Counted from the first letter of the stretch, positions 15,983-24,915 are shown. The stretch: 37,496 nt of DNA from Bacteroidales bacterium (GCA_016707785.1 JADJGZ010000038.1:1-37496); one strand, 5' to 3'. Made by a program: numbers and translations. Notes: generated by a model not told the origin, from the letters alone.

Positions 15983-17044
15983 ATGCATGATCCTGTTACC
16001 TTGCAAAGAAAAGAGTCTTTGCTCGGGAAAACCTTATCTGAACTCCAGGAACTGGCCAGAAAACATGAACTCCCTTCATTTACAGCAGGGCAGATCGCAT
16101 ATTGGCTTTATAAAACATCTATAAGGTCAATTGATGAGATGACCAATATCTCTAAGAAGATCAGAATCCTCTTAGATGAAAACTATACCCTGGGAATCAG
16201 TGATCCTGTTAAAGTTCAAACTTCAACGGACGGCACAAAGAAATACCTGTATTCCACTTCCGGTGCCAAATTTATTGAAGCAGCATTTATTCCTGATCAG
16301 AGGCGGCAGACGTTATGTGTTTCGACCCAGGTAGGCTGTAAGATGGGATGTCTTTTCTGCATGACAGGAAAACAAGGATTCCAGGCAAATCTTTCCAGTG
16401 GAGAAATTCTAAATCAACTTCGCTCCCTTCCAGAGAGACAAGAGATTACAAATATTGTATTCATGGGGATGGGAGAGCCTTTCGACAACCTGGAGGCTGT
16501 TATGAAGGCACAGGAAATCCTCACTTCAGAATATGGATTTGCAATAAGTGTCAGAAAAGTTACCGTGTCAACTATCGGTATTATACCAGCGATGAAAACC
16601 TTCCTTGAGAAAAGTAAATGCAACCTGGCTGTAAGCCTTCATTCACCTTTCGATGAGGAAAGAAGAAAACTAATGCCTATTCAGCATGTTTACCCGATTA
16701 AAGAGGTAATAGATACCATTTCACAATTCGACCTGGGAAAATATCGCAGGGTATCAATGGAGTATATTGTTTTCAGCGAAGTAAATGATACACAACGCCA
16801 TGTAAAGGAACTAGCCCGATTATTGAATAAAACCAGGTGCAGAATTAACCTCATCCGTTTTCATGAGGTGCCGGGTGTACCCCTTACAGGGACAGATGAA
16901 ACCCGATTACTGGCTTTTCAAAAGGCGCTTAATGATAAAGGAATCGTCACCACTATCAGGGCTTCACGTGGAAAAGATATCGATGCCGCTTGTGGTATGC
17001 TTTCTACTAAGGCATTGGTGAAAAAGGAAATCTCAGATTTCTAA
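15983..17044 (+). CDS. rlmN: Dual-specificity 23S rRNA A2503 / tRNA A37 C2-methyltransferase RlmN
   Basis: A 353-residue radical-SAM enzyme. The CxxxCxxC cluster motif is complete (C119, C123, C126 in GCKMGCLFCMTGKQGF). The GMGEPFDN SAM-contact motif follows, and the C-terminal methyl-carrying cysteine is present (C337 in DAACGML). The N-terminal helical accessory domain (TLSELQELARKHELPSFTAGQIAYWLY) is typical of the family, and length is normal. It methylates C2 of A2503 in 23S rRNA and A37 in some tRNAs. It follows the FNR-like gene by 4 bases. Confidence 0.95.
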   Translation: MHDPVTLQRKESLLGKTLSELQELARKHELPSFTAGQIAYWLYKTSIRSIDEMTNISKKIRILLDENYTLGISDPVKVQTSTDGTKKYLYSTSGAKFIEAAFIPDQRRQTLCVSTQVGCKMGCLFCMTGKQGFQANLSSGEILNQLRSLPERQEITNIVFMGMGEPFDNLEAVMKAQEILTSEYGFAISVRKVTVSTIGIIPAMKTFLEKSKCNLAVSLHSPFDEERRKLMPIQHVYPIKEVIDTISQFDLGKYRRVSMEYIVFSEVNDTQRHVKELARLLNKTRCRINLIRFHEVPGVPLTGTDETRLLAFQKALNDKGIVTTIRASRGKDIDAACGMLSTKALVKKEISDF

Positions 17045-17073
17045 ACAATTCATCATTAATTCGATTAACTTTA

Positions 17074-17081
17074 TATTTTTG
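17074..17081 (+). promoter_or_regulatory. -7 element before the receiver-HPt gene
   Basis: TATTTTTG matches TAnnTTTG, 29 bases before the start codon, directly after the rlmN stop. No convincing -33 TTTG at normal spacing was found. Confidence 0.4.
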
Positions 17082-17110
17082 TAAACAAACCACTTATTCC
17101 ACTTTTACTA

Positions 17111-17878
17111 ATGTTACTCAATAATAAGATTTTACTGGTTGAAGATTCTGATTCTGACCGCTTCCTATTTTCAAGATATCTCACTCAGTTAGGGTATGAA
17201 TGTGATTGTTTTGAAAATGGGAAAGAGCTAATAGACCAGATTCACCGGTATCCTTCCTCTTTAGTATTGATGGATATTGAACTTCCAATAATGAATGGGA
17301 TGCAGACTGCCAGGCATGTCCGTGAACATTTTAATGATTGTGAAAAGCGTTTTATTCTAATCGGCCTGACAAGTCATAATGATCCTGAAGTATTGGAAGA
17401 AATTGCTTCATCCGGATTTGATAACTGTTTACACAAGCCCTTAAAGAAGCGTGAACTTGAATTAAAACTCAAACAATACATCTCGTTGCCAATGAATGAT
17501 TTAAGCCATATACCTGGTGAAGAAAAAAACCAGGCAAAGTCAGGAAGACTTTACTCCCTCGAAATGTTTGAAGCCGATGATCCTGAATTTTTAGAATCGA
17601 TCATAGGAATGTTTGTTGCAAGTACTCCAACATCTATTGCCTCTTTAAAGTCATTATTTGAAAAAAGAGAATGGGAGCCCTTACGCGTGCAGGCCCACAA
17701 ACTAAAACCACATTTTAACTATTTTATGATTTCTGAAGCCGCAAAAGCACTTCAGGAGTTGGAAGAACTGGCACGACATGCAACCGGAGAAGAGAAAATC
17801 CCGGATCTGTTAGCATTGATCGAAACTCAAGGATTAATCAGTGTTGAGCAAATGACCCAGGACTATCTTTCAAAATAG
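17111..17878 (+). CDS. Receiver-HPt two-domain signalling protein
   Basis: A 255-residue cytoplasmic protein. Residues 5-122 form a CheY-like receiver with the acidic pair E11/D12, phospho-acceptor D55 (LVLMDIELPIMNG), T87 and K109 (HKP). Residues about 150-245 form an HPt four-helix domain with phospho-histidine H196 (QAHKLKPHF). There is no kinase or DNA-binding part, so it should act as a phosphorelay intermediate between a hybrid kinase elsewhere and an output regulator. No partner is adjacent; the MATE gene follows after 49 bases and may be co-transcribed. Confidence 0.88.
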   Translation: MLLNNKILLVEDSDSDRFLFSRYLTQLGYECDCFENGKELIDQIHRYPSSLVLMDIELPIMNGMQTARHVREHFNDCEKRFILIGLTSHNDPEVLEEIASSGFDNCLHKPLKKRELELKLKQYISLPMNDLSHIPGEEKNQAKSGRLYSLEMFEADDPEFLESIIGMFVASTPTSIASLKSLFEKREWEPLRVQAHKLKPHFNYFMISEAAKALQELEELARHATGEEKIPDLLALIETQGLISVEQMTQDYLSK

Positions 17879-17927
17879 TTTAATATCCACTTCGGCCGCC
17901 TAAACTGAATTCTTCTAATGAAATTCT

Positions 17928-19286
17928 ATGAAAGACCTGACGGTAGGTAATAGCGGCCGGTTGATTTTTCTTTTTGCCGTACCCATGTTGATCGGCAATG
18001 TTTTCCAGCAATTTTACAATATTGCTGACAGTATTATTGTTGGAAAGTTCATTGGCAAAGAAGCACTGGCTGCAGTTGGAGCCTCTTTCCCCCTCATTTT
18101 TATGCTTATCTCCTTTGTGGTTGGTGTTGCTATGGGGACCACCGTAATCATTGCTCAATATTTCGGTGCCAGGGATATGAAGATGGTTAAGAAAGCCATG
18201 GATACTTTATATATCTTCCTTTTTTTTGCTTCCATCCTGGTCACTATCCTTGGACTTGCTTTCAGCGGTCCCATTTTCCGACTTATTAAACTTCCTGCGG
18301 ATATTATGCCACAGGCAGTTACCTATTTTAATGTGTACCTCCTGGGTATAATCTTTTTCTTCGGATTTAATGGCACCAGTGCAATCCTCAGGGGATTGGG
18401 TGATTCCAAAACACCGCTCTACTTCCTTATAATTTCGACCCTGATCAATATTGTCCTGGCTGTTTTATTTGTTGCCATATTCCGTTGGGGAGTGGCTGGT
18501 GCTGCATTTGCAACAGTTATCGCACAAGCAGGTGCTTTCTTTACCGGCATTATCTACCTGAATAAGAAGCATGAAGTCGTGAATCTCTCTTTGAAAAACC
18601 TTGAATTCGACTGGGGAATCTTTAGAAAAAGTTTAGCTATCGGCCTCCCTTCAGGATTTCAACAGACTTTTGTTGCTCTCGGGATGCTGGCAGTGATGAG
18701 AATTGTGAATGATTTTGGAACGGATGTTATTGCTGCCTACAGTGTTGCCGGACGAATTGACTCCCTTGCCGGGATGCCTGCAATGAATTTTGGTGTGGCG
18801 CTCTCAACCTTTGTTGGACAAAACCTTGGCGCAAGAAAAATTGACAGGGTAAAACTTGGTTTCAGGGCGACAATGTATATGTCATCAGCATTGGCATTAC
18901 TGACCTCCCTCCTGGTGGTGGTCTTTCCAAGGGCTTTGATGGGACTCTTCAACAGTGATCCCGCCGTTATTGAGATCGGCTCACATTACCTTGTTATTGT
19001 GGGTACTTTTTATGTGTTCTTTTCCACAATGTTTGTGGTTGGCGGAGTCATGAGAGGTGCCGGAGATACACTCATTCCAATGTTCATTACCCTGTTTTCA
19101 CTCTGGATTATCCGCATTCCACTGGCATGGTATTTTTCAACTCATTTTGGGTATATCGGAATCTGGTGGTCAATTCCCACTGCGTGGGCAGTCGGAATGG
19201 TTCTCTCCTACCTTTATTATCTAAAAGGAAACTGGAAAAAGAAGGTGATTGTCAAACCCCTGCCAGTTGAAGTTGAAAGTGAATAG
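17928..19286 (+). CDS. MATE family multidrug/Na+ (H+) antiporter
   Basis: A 452-residue inner-membrane protein of normal MATE length with about 12 hydrophobic segments in two related halves. It begins KDLTVGNSGRLIFLFAVPMLIGNVFQQFYNIADSIIVGKFIG, the usual NorM/DinF-type N-terminus, and keeps GLPSGFQQ in the second half and GVMRGAGDTLIPM near helix 10. It probably exports organic cations or metabolites using an ion gradient; the substrate is unknown. It ends shortly before a convergent gene. Confidence 0.92.
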   Translation: MKDLTVGNSGRLIFLFAVPMLIGNVFQQFYNIADSIIVGKFIGKEALAAVGASFPLIFMLISFVVGVAMGTTVIIAQYFGARDMKMVKKAMDTLYIFLFFASILVTILGLAFSGPIFRLIKLPADIMPQAVTYFNVYLLGIIFFFGFNGTSAILRGLGDSKTPLYFLIISTLINIVLAVLFVAIFRWGVAGAAFATVIAQAGAFFTGIIYLNKKHEVVNLSLKNLEFDWGIFRKSLAIGLPSGFQQTFVALGMLAVMRIVNDFGTDVIAAYSVAGRIDSLAGMPAMNFGVALSTFVGQNLGARKIDRVKLGFRATMYMSSALALLTSLLVVVFPRALMGLFNSDPAVIEIGSHYLVIVGTFYVFFSTMFVVGGVMRGAGDTLIPMFITLFSLWIIRIPLAWYFSTHFGYIGIWWSIPTAWAVGMVLSYLYYLKGNWKKKVIVKPLPVEVESE

Positions 19287-19298
19287 ATGATTTTGACC

Positions 19299-19315
19299 CT
19301 GGAATGATATTCCAG
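19299..19315. terminator. Hairpin between convergent genes
   Basis: CTGGAAT-GAT-ATTCCAG is a perfect 7-bp stem between the MATE stop and the end of the minus-strand YD-repeat gene. No T-tract follows on either side, so terminator function is only possible. Confidence 0.35.
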
Positions 19316-19358
19316 CAAATACAACACATCAACCCAACTTTAATTTACACTGGATCGA

Positions 19359-20258
19359 TTATTCAGAATAATACTCATTTTCAAACCTGATCCTGTAATC
19401 CTGGGCAGGCCTTTGTCCTGACCCGGCAACATTAACTCTTGTTTGAATAATCCTGTTATGATCATCATAAACTCTTTCGATCCGGCTAATAGCCAAATCA
19501 TTACTATCAACCGTTTCCTGGATGGTATTGTTCCCATTTGTATCATATTCCATCTTTAAAATCTCAATCCCAGAGCGGCTTTCTTCTTTTACTTCTTTCA
19601 CTCTTCCCTGCTCATCACGTGAATAGCTGTTTTTCTCGACCAGTCTGCCTTCATTGTCATACCTTCTTGTAATAGAGCGATTCCCTGCTTCATCATACTC
19701 AAAGGTTAGCTTTGAAGTTCCTTCTGGTGATGATAGCGATTCAGAAATCAAATTTCCTTTTTCATCATATTCCAGCCTCTTTTCTAAGATGATATTGTTC
19801 TCTTCATCAAATTCGATTTCGGCTATCAAAAGATCTGATTCATATTCCATTACCATGCGATTCCCTGCCTCTCCTTCATCACTTTGGGTAGTTCTGCCTA
19901 TAACCCTGTTAAAGGAATCATAACTAATGGTGGTCTCATCAAAAGACTCATCGGAGTAGTGCAACACCTCCTTTAATAATCGCCCCTCTGAATCATATTC
20001 CATGGTTTTGTGCTCCGAAATAAATTCATCACCTTCCAGCAGAATCTCTTCGATCAATTGCCCTAACCCATTATAGGTATAGGTTGACTTATGTTCAAGA
20101 TCACCTTCTGGTAAATAAGACTCTTCACTTACAAGGTTCCCTTTACCATCATAGTTTGAAACCTGGAAACGGTATTCATTTTTGCGGATTTCCTCTTCTT
20201 CAAGTCCTTCAGTATGAACAGCCCGGAAAGAAGTAACACTCTTTAGTATCAATGACAT
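19359..20258 (-). CDS. RHS/YD-repeat-like protein without export signal
   Basis: A 299-residue acidic protein made almost wholly of YD-type repeats (YDxxGxLxxE, for example YDSEGRLLKE, YDEKGNLISE, YDEAGNRSIT, YDNEGRLVEK, YDTNGNNTIQ) spaced by about 20 residues. There is no toxin tip, no DPxG RHS-core border and no signal peptide, so it is not a full RHS toxin. The start is set at 20258, since the upstream ATG at 20282 would lie inside the likely -7 element at 20280-20287. Bacteroidota carry many such small YD proteins of unknown function, often envelope-related; here the lack of a signal is odd. Confidence 0.75.
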   Translation of the reverse strand: MSLILKSVTSFRAVHTEGLEEEEIRKNEYRFQVSNYDGKGNLVSEESYLPEGDLEHKSTYTYNGLGQLIEEILLEGDEFISEHKTMEYDSEGRLLKEVLHYSDESFDETTISYDSFNRVIGRTTQSDEGEAGNRMVMEYESDLLIAEIEFDEENNIILEKRLEYDEKGNLISESLSSPEGTSKLTFEYDEAGNRSITRRYDNEGRLVEKNSYSRDEQGRVKEVKEESRSGIEILKMEYDTNGNNTIQETVDSNDLAISRIERVYDDHNRIIQTRVNVAGSGQRPAQDYRIRFENEYYSE

Positions 20259-20279
20259 GGTCAAAATTTTATTTATGAA

Positions 20280-20287
20280 CAAAACTA
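20280..20287 (-). promoter_or_regulatory. -7 element of the YD-repeat gene
   Basis: On the minus strand the bases read TAGTTTTG, matching TAnnTTTG. It puts the transcript start about 15 bases before the ATG at 20258 and decides the start choice. Confidence 0.5.
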
Positions 20288-20339
20288 GGAAAATAGCCTT
20301 TACTGTTAAACGGGAAGATCGGCTTCAATTAAAAATAAC

Positions 20340-20347
20340 GACCTTTG
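20340..20347 (+). promoter_or_regulatory. -7-like element of the coiled-coil gene
   Basis: GACCTTTG followed by C is one base from TAnnTTTG and lies 41 bases before the ATG at 20389, back to back with the minus-strand promoter. Confidence 0.4.
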
Positions 20348-20388
20348 CACAATAAAAATGAACTTTCGTAATTATTTTACAAAGTTAG

Positions 20389-21636
20389 ATGACGAATATG
20401 GCAAAGTTGCAAAATAAATCGATCTATGGCTATTCAAGCCTGAGAATCATCATTTTTATCATGATATCAGCTGTTTTCAGCAACAGCATGATAGCCCAGG
20501 AGGATAACTCCGACAGCTTATTCTCAGCCAAATTGATGGAAGATAATCTCATGCTCTTTAACCAGGTTGATAGTCTGGAAAGTATCATAAAAGGACTTAA
20601 TACAAGAAATTACCTGCTAAGGATGCAGATTGATTCCCTAACAGAAACGATGAATGAGTTCAATCAAAAATCAGTGGATTCGAAAAGTGCAGTGGATAGT
20701 CTTACCATTCAGATTATTGGTTTACAGAGGAATTTACTTTCAAATAAGCAGGAAATCCTGAAATTGAATTCAGCACTCGAAAACCAGAGCCAGGTATTAC
20801 GCGACAAGGAATTCAAGCTGGCCAAAACAGAATTGGAGCTCAAAGAAATTAAAAGTGATTCAGAGATCAGCAAAGTGAAACTGGAAGGGAAACTGGATGT
20901 TCACAGCACAAAACTGGAGGGAAAGGACAAAGAAATCGCTTACTTAAAGAAGTCTATTGAAGAAAAGGATTTGATCATTAAAGAGAAGACTAATGAGTTG
21001 AGTAGCTTTTATAAAGAAAAGGACCATTCATTACAGATCATAGATTCATTGGCGCGGGCTTTAAACCAGAAAGAACTGGATTATATTAAGGTATCTGAAC
21101 GGCTTAAAATTATTGAAAGCCAGTATAATGATATTATGGCCCGACAAGCTGCAGCCTCCAATAAGAAGAAAAAAATCCGGTTTATTCAGGGGGTTGGGCT
21201 CAAGACTTACCGTACACCCGATTGGCAACTTGCTCCTGAAAGTGCCATTTCAACCAATGTGTATGTGATCAGCAACAAAAATGCCGGCAAAATGGATTTT
21301 GATTATATAACAGGGATTAGTCTTTCTTTATATGATCTCACCAAAGAAGACAGTAAGTTCACTTATGATGCCGGGTTATTTGTTGGTTTTGGCGGGCAGA
21401 ATCTTTTCAAAAACTTTTACATCGGCCCCAGCTTCAAGGTATTCGACTTTTTCCATGTAAATCTTGGAGCAAACATAGCAGAATATCAGCAGCTGAAAAC
21501 CGGGTTTGCTGAAGGAGACCCGCTTCCTGTCGGTTATAGTATCTCAAACATCACGGTGAAAGAGTGGAAAACCAATTTCTATCTTGGTTTTACTGTGGAT
21601 TTTGAACTTCTGAGCAATATCCCTAAAAAGCTTTAG
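20389..21636 (+). CDS. Exported coiled-coil protein with C-terminal beta-rich domain
   Basis: A 415-residue protein. A signal peptide covers about residues 18-36 (LRIIIFIMISAVFSNSMIAQ). A second ATG at 20398 would serve equally well. Residues about 45-255 are a long heptad-rich coiled coil (NRVDSLESIIKGL-like, many L/I at a and d, K/E elsewhere). From about 262 there is a basic linker (NKKKKIRFIQG) and a beta-rich part with aromatic-ended strands (FTYDAGLFVGFGGQNLFKNFYIGPS, ending in a NFYLGFTVDFELL strand), like a small outer-membrane or periplasmic barrel. Its stop is only 3 bases from the convergent peroxidase gene. Function is not recognised; an envelope structural role is likely. Confidence 0.75.
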   Translation: MTNMAKLQNKSIYGYSSLRIIIFIMISAVFSNSMIAQEDNSDSLFSAKLMEDNLMLFNQVDSLESIIKGLNTRNYLLRMQIDSLTETMNEFNQKSVDSKSAVDSLTIQIIGLQRNLLSNKQEILKLNSALENQSQVLRDKEFKLAKTELELKEIKSDSEISKVKLEGKLDVHSTKLEGKDKEIAYLKKSIEEKDLIIKEKTNELSSFYKEKDHSLQIIDSLARALNQKELDYIKVSERLKIIESQYNDIMARQAAASNKKKKIRFIQGVGLKTYRTPDWQLAPESAISTNVYVISNKNAGKMDFDYITGISLSLYDLTKEDSKFTYDAGLFVGFGGQNLFKNFYIGPSFKVFDFFHVNLGANIAEYQQLKTGFAEGDPLPVGYSISNITVKEWKTNFYLGFTVDFELLSNIPKKL

Positions 21637-21639
21637 CCA

Positions 21640-22812
21640 TTACTTCTGTGTAGTTCCATCAGGGAAGAAAGCCGGCTTTGAGAAAGAGGGATTTGTCAGG
21701 AAATCATCATCTCTTAAGGTTTTTATAAAAGCGATCAGGTCTGATTTTTCAGATGGAAGTAATTGTATTCCTCCATCATTCACGTGATGCATCAGTGGGT
21801 GGACAAATGGAGAGGCTACAATATGATGTGAATAAAAATCAATTACTTCTTCCAGGGTTTTATATCTTCCATCGTGCATATAAGGAGCGGTAAGCTCAAT
21901 ATTCCGAAGTGTAGGTGCTTTATAAGCCCCTTTATCAGAAGGATCGCCGGTAACAGAAAACCTGTCGCGGTTGTCATCAAATACAGAATCTTTCCCATTA
22001 TTGTAGAAGAGGTTGGAAGTGAAAAGCGGATTCCCATCACCCCCGTGACAATGAAAGCAATCTGCCCCGTCTTCAGTCATAAAAAGCACGAAGCCACTAA
22101 GTTCATTCACTGTAAGGCTTGCTTCACCTCTCATATACTTATCGAATTTTGAATCAGAGGAATTCAGCGTCCTGATAAACTGGGCAATAGCCTTCGAAAT
22201 ATTGGTAAAAGTTACCTCCCTGCTACCAAAAGCTTTTTCGAATAATTCCGGGTATCCTGGAATTCCCTGTATCATAGCTTTTACCTGGCTGGTGTCGGCC
22301 GCCATTTCATGAGGGGCAACAACTCCCATGTAGACAATGTCTTCAATATTTCTGCGATGGAGATCTGGGTTGGAATTACTTATCAGTCCGGACCAGAAAT
22401 ATCCATTTTCATTCCACACCAGGTTTATCAATGGCATCATGACATGAGGTGTTGGAATTCCGGTAACCCCAAAAGTATGTCCTCCTATAAACTTTGGGTG
22501 ATTGATCCCACATTCGAAAGCATTCTGCTGTATGTGACAGGTACCGCATGACATCAGGCTGTCAGGATGGTTCCTGCCTGAAAGCCTTCCATCATAAAAC
22601 AAATACCTGCCCAATGCTATCCCTTCCACTGTCATTGGATTGTTTGAAGGAATATTAAGGCGTGTCGGGAAGTAATCAGGTATCTCGATAGTGTATGGAG
22701 TAGGTTCATAAGCAGGATCAGGCTCCCTGCATGAAGCCATAAATAGAGCTACAGTCAGAAGGGAAGCAGCAATAACCCCGGAAATGCAAACCTTGTTCTT
22801 CGCTATTCTCAT
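21640..22812 (-). CDS. MbnH-like di-heme cytochrome c peroxidase family lipoprotein
   Basis: A 390-residue protein of the bacterial cytochrome c peroxidase/MauG family. The N-terminus is a lipoprotein signal (lipobox MASC, Cys 28). Two heme-binding CxxCH motifs are present: C89-GTC-H93 and C252-FHC-H256. Family landmarks are GRYLFYDGRLS, the C-terminal KAPTLRNIELTAPYMHDGRYKTLEEVIDFY with its axial Met, and FIKTL. It lies 19 bases downstream of an MbnP-like gene on the same strand. In characterised pairs MbnH uses its two hemes to oxidise a tryptophan of MbnP to kynurenine, creating a copper site. Context therefore favours that role over simple peroxide removal. Confidence 0.85.
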   Translation of the reverse strand: MRIAKNKVCISGVIAASLLTVALFMASCREPDPAYEPTPYTIEIPDYFPTRLNIPSNNPMTVEGIALGRYLFYDGRLSGRNHPDSLMSCGTCHIQQNAFECGINHPKFIGGHTFGVTGIPTPHVMMPLINLVWNENGYFWSGLISNSNPDLHRRNIEDIVYMGVVAPHEMAADTSQVKAMIQGIPGYPELFEKAFGSREVTFTNISKAIAQFIRTLNSSDSKFDKYMRGEASLTVNELSGFVLFMTEDGADCFHCHGGDGNPLFTSNLFYNNGKDSVFDDNRDRFSVTGDPSDKGAYKAPTLRNIELTAPYMHDGRYKTLEEVIDFYSHHIVASPFVHPLMHHVNDGGIQLLPSEKSDLIAFIKTLRDDDFLTNPSFSKPAFFPDGTTQK

Positions 22813-22831
22813 GGTTTAGTATTTCTAAGCG

Positions 22832-23638
22832 CTATTTCGGTTTTGCTGATTCGAAGATTACCTTGAAAACATCAGCCCCATTCTGGGCAGCCCTTTGCAT
22901 TGCATCCTGATTTTGCATGATTTGCCCCCCGGTTTCATCCCAATTCCAGGTATGAGGCGTTTCGAACCAGGAATTTAAATCCATTCGAAAGACAAAAAGA
23001 CTATAAAGTTGATTACCATCCAGGTAACAATCCTCCAGGGGAAGCGAAATCTTGAAAAAATTCTGGATGAATTGTTCATTCCCAAAGGGATCCTCTATCA
23101 TTCCGATTCCAAGGTGCAGGTTAAATGGTTCCAGGAGTTGACTTTCAGAGATCCATTTTCCATTCATTTTCATATAATGATATCCCCCTCCCATCATATC
23201 CGGCCAAAACATGTCTCTTTCCGGCGGATTGACAAACAGACCCGTTTGATTGATTGCTTCATTCAACCCAAAGACCATGGTAACAGAATCATACTTTCCT
23301 GCAGGTAGCTCTGATTCAGGATTCCATTCCAGGGTTGATGGCAGATCGATATCTACATAATGAATGCCATTTCCCATATCAGGCTTATACATCTGACCAG
23401 ATTTCCACAAAGTAAATTCCGATATAAAGTATTGCAGTTCATTCACTTCATAGCGATTTCCAGCGGCATTGATATACCCCAGACTATCCTTTTTTAATGG
23501 CTTATCTGCAACAAAATGCTCGAAACGGATAGAAATTTTAGCTGGCTGATCCTTTTCGCCACAAGACGACAAAGAGAAAAAAACCGGTGTCACCAGTAAA
23601 AGTAAACTGAATTGCCAAAGGCACCTGATGAGTTTCAT
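22832..23638 (-). CDS. MbnP-like copper-binding lipoprotein
   Basis: A 268-residue lipoprotein (lipobox LSSC; start chosen at 23638, MKLIRC, with an alternative ATG 9 bases upstream). MbnP-family features are the start KISIRFEHFV, the segment NRYEVNELQYFISEF, then HYVDID, LPAGKYDSVTMVFGLNEAIN, and the Trp/His/Met-rich stretch DMFWPDMMGGGYHYMKMNG. The Trp and His in that stretch and the later TPHTWNW segment are candidates for the kynurenine/copper site, but which residue is modified cannot be told here. It is the first gene of a two-gene operon with the di-heme enzyme. It is probably an outer-membrane or surface copper-handling protein. Confidence 0.82.
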   Translation of the reverse strand: MKLIRCLWQFSLLLLVTPVFFSLSSCGEKDQPAKISIRFEHFVADKPLKKDSLGYINAAGNRYEVNELQYFISEFTLWKSGQMYKPDMGNGIHYVDIDLPSTLEWNPESELPAGKYDSVTMVFGLNEAINQTGLFVNPPERDMFWPDMMGGGYHYMKMNGKWISESQLLEPFNLHLGIGMIEDPFGNEQFIQNFFKISLPLEDCYLDGNQLYSLFVFRMDLNSWFETPHTWNWDETGGQIMQNQDAMQRAAQNGADVFKVIFESAKPK

Positions 23639-23657
23639 ATTAAACAATCTGCAAATA

Positions 23658-23665
23658 CAAAGTTA
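23658..23665 (-). promoter_or_regulatory. -7 element of the MbnP-MbnH operon
   Basis: The minus strand reads TAACTTTG, matching TAnnTTTG, 19 bases before the ATG at 23638. A strong candidate in the divergent gap. Confidence 0.55.
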
Positions 23666-23719
23666 GGTTAATTCAGTAATGAGGCTTCATCCCTAAAAAA
23701 AGGGTTCATGATAATAACC

Positions 23720-23727
23720 TACCTTTG
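23720..23727 (+). promoter_or_regulatory. -7 element of the DUF2027-Smr gene
   Basis: TACCTTTG followed by C is a perfect TAnnTTTG, giving a leader of about 55 nt. No clear -33 element was found. Confidence 0.55.
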
Positions 23728-23789
23728 CACAAAAAAGTATTTTATCTGTTAATTCAATCATCACAATACATTCAAATAAAACTTAACCT

Positions 23790-24875
23790 ATGAATTTTAA
23801 ACCAGGTGACAGGGTAAGATTTCTCAATACGAAAGGTGGAGGTACCGTCGCCAAGATTATCAATAGCTTTATGGTTTCTGTTGCCATAGAAGATGGTTTC
23901 GAAATCCCAACATTAACAAGTGAGTTGGTAATTATTGAACCTTCGGGCGTGAATGACAAAATGTTCACCAGGAAAGATGAAATTCAAACACCGTCAGTTG
24001 TTGCGCAGGAAGAGATCATTCCTGATGAAAGTGACCGTATCAGCAAGATCCACGTCACAGGCCTGCAGAATACTTTTCCAAGTGGAGTTTACCTTGCATT
24101 CACCCCTCAGAACCAACAATGGATCATGACCGGTAAGCTGGATATCTACCTGATTAACAATACCAATTATGATATACTGTATAGTTTCTTTCTGAAGGAT
24201 GAAAATAACAGGTTCTCAGGAATTGATTACGGATCTGTTCCACAAGGCTCCAAGCTCATCCTTGAAAGCATAGTGAGAGAAGATATTAATCAGTGGTCAA
24301 GCGGAATCATCCAGGTATTGTTACATCCTGATGAGAGTGACAGAATCCTGATGCCTGTGAGTACAACATACAGGATCAAAGGATCAGCTTTCTTCAATGA
24401 TCATAGTTACAAGGAATGTAGTATGCTTAGTGAAAAAAAGGCACTATTATATACCATCTGTGAATTGAACCGACTACCTTCTACCTTCGAACATGTTTTG
24501 CAGGAGAAAGAAGGAAAGGAAAATCTGCCCGAAACTGCCCGTCAGTTCAAAGTGGAAGCTATTATCGACAAACATAATATCGCACATCGCGAAGCAGAAG
24601 TCGATTTACATATATCTGCGCTAAGAGAGAAATACAATAATTTATCGCCCAGGGAAATCCTGACGATTCAGATCGGAACATTTGAAAGAATGCTTGAAAG
24701 TGCTCTGGCAAATAACTACTCAAGAATTGTATTTATTCATGGGGTTGGTAATGGTACTCTGAAACAAGCCCTGGTGGATAAAGTAAAAGATTACGGGGAT
24801 ATAGAATTTAAAAATGCTTCCTATGCCAAATACGGGAATGGAGCCATTGAAATTATCCTTCACCAGAATATGTAA
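23790..24875 (+). CDS. DUF2027 and Smr domain protein
   Basis: A 361-residue cytoplasmic protein. Residues 1-50 form a small beta-barrel start (KPGDRVRFLNTKGGGTVAKI). The middle (about 75-230) is the DUF2027 region with GVYLAFTPQNQQWIMTGKLDIYLINNT. Residues about 270-358 are an Smr domain: EVDLHI, a long helix, then IVFIHGVGNGTLKQAL, which is the HGxGxG(x)L nuclease signature, ending GAIEIIL. Smr domains cut or bind branched DNA or RNA; here the MutS part is absent. It is a Bacteroidota-type architecture, with the exact role unknown. It is followed 40 bases later by the DUF454 gene. Confidence 0.9.
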   Translation: MNFKPGDRVRFLNTKGGGTVAKIINSFMVSVAIEDGFEIPTLTSELVIIEPSGVNDKMFTRKDEIQTPSVVAQEEIIPDESDRISKIHVTGLQNTFPSGVYLAFTPQNQQWIMTGKLDIYLINNTNYDILYSFFLKDENNRFSGIDYGSVPQGSKLILESIVREDINQWSSGIIQVLLHPDESDRILMPVSTTYRIKGSAFFNDHSYKECSMLSEKKALLYTICELNRLPSTFEHVLQEKEGKENLPETARQFKVEAIIDKHNIAHREAEVDLHISALREKYNNLSPREILTIQIGTFERMLESALANNYSRIVFIHGVGNGTLKQALVDKVKDYGDIEFKNASYAKYGNGAIEIILHQNM

Positions 24876-24915
24876 TCCGGCCTGAAACTGCAACTTCCTA
24901 CTGGGGAACCTGAAT

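Noticed and set aside
20368..20380. GTAATTATTTTAC resembling the DUF4402 paired palindromes
   Set aside because: It is single, one base shorter in the spacer, and lies between promoter and start codon in AT-rich DNA. It is too weak to join the proposed regulon.
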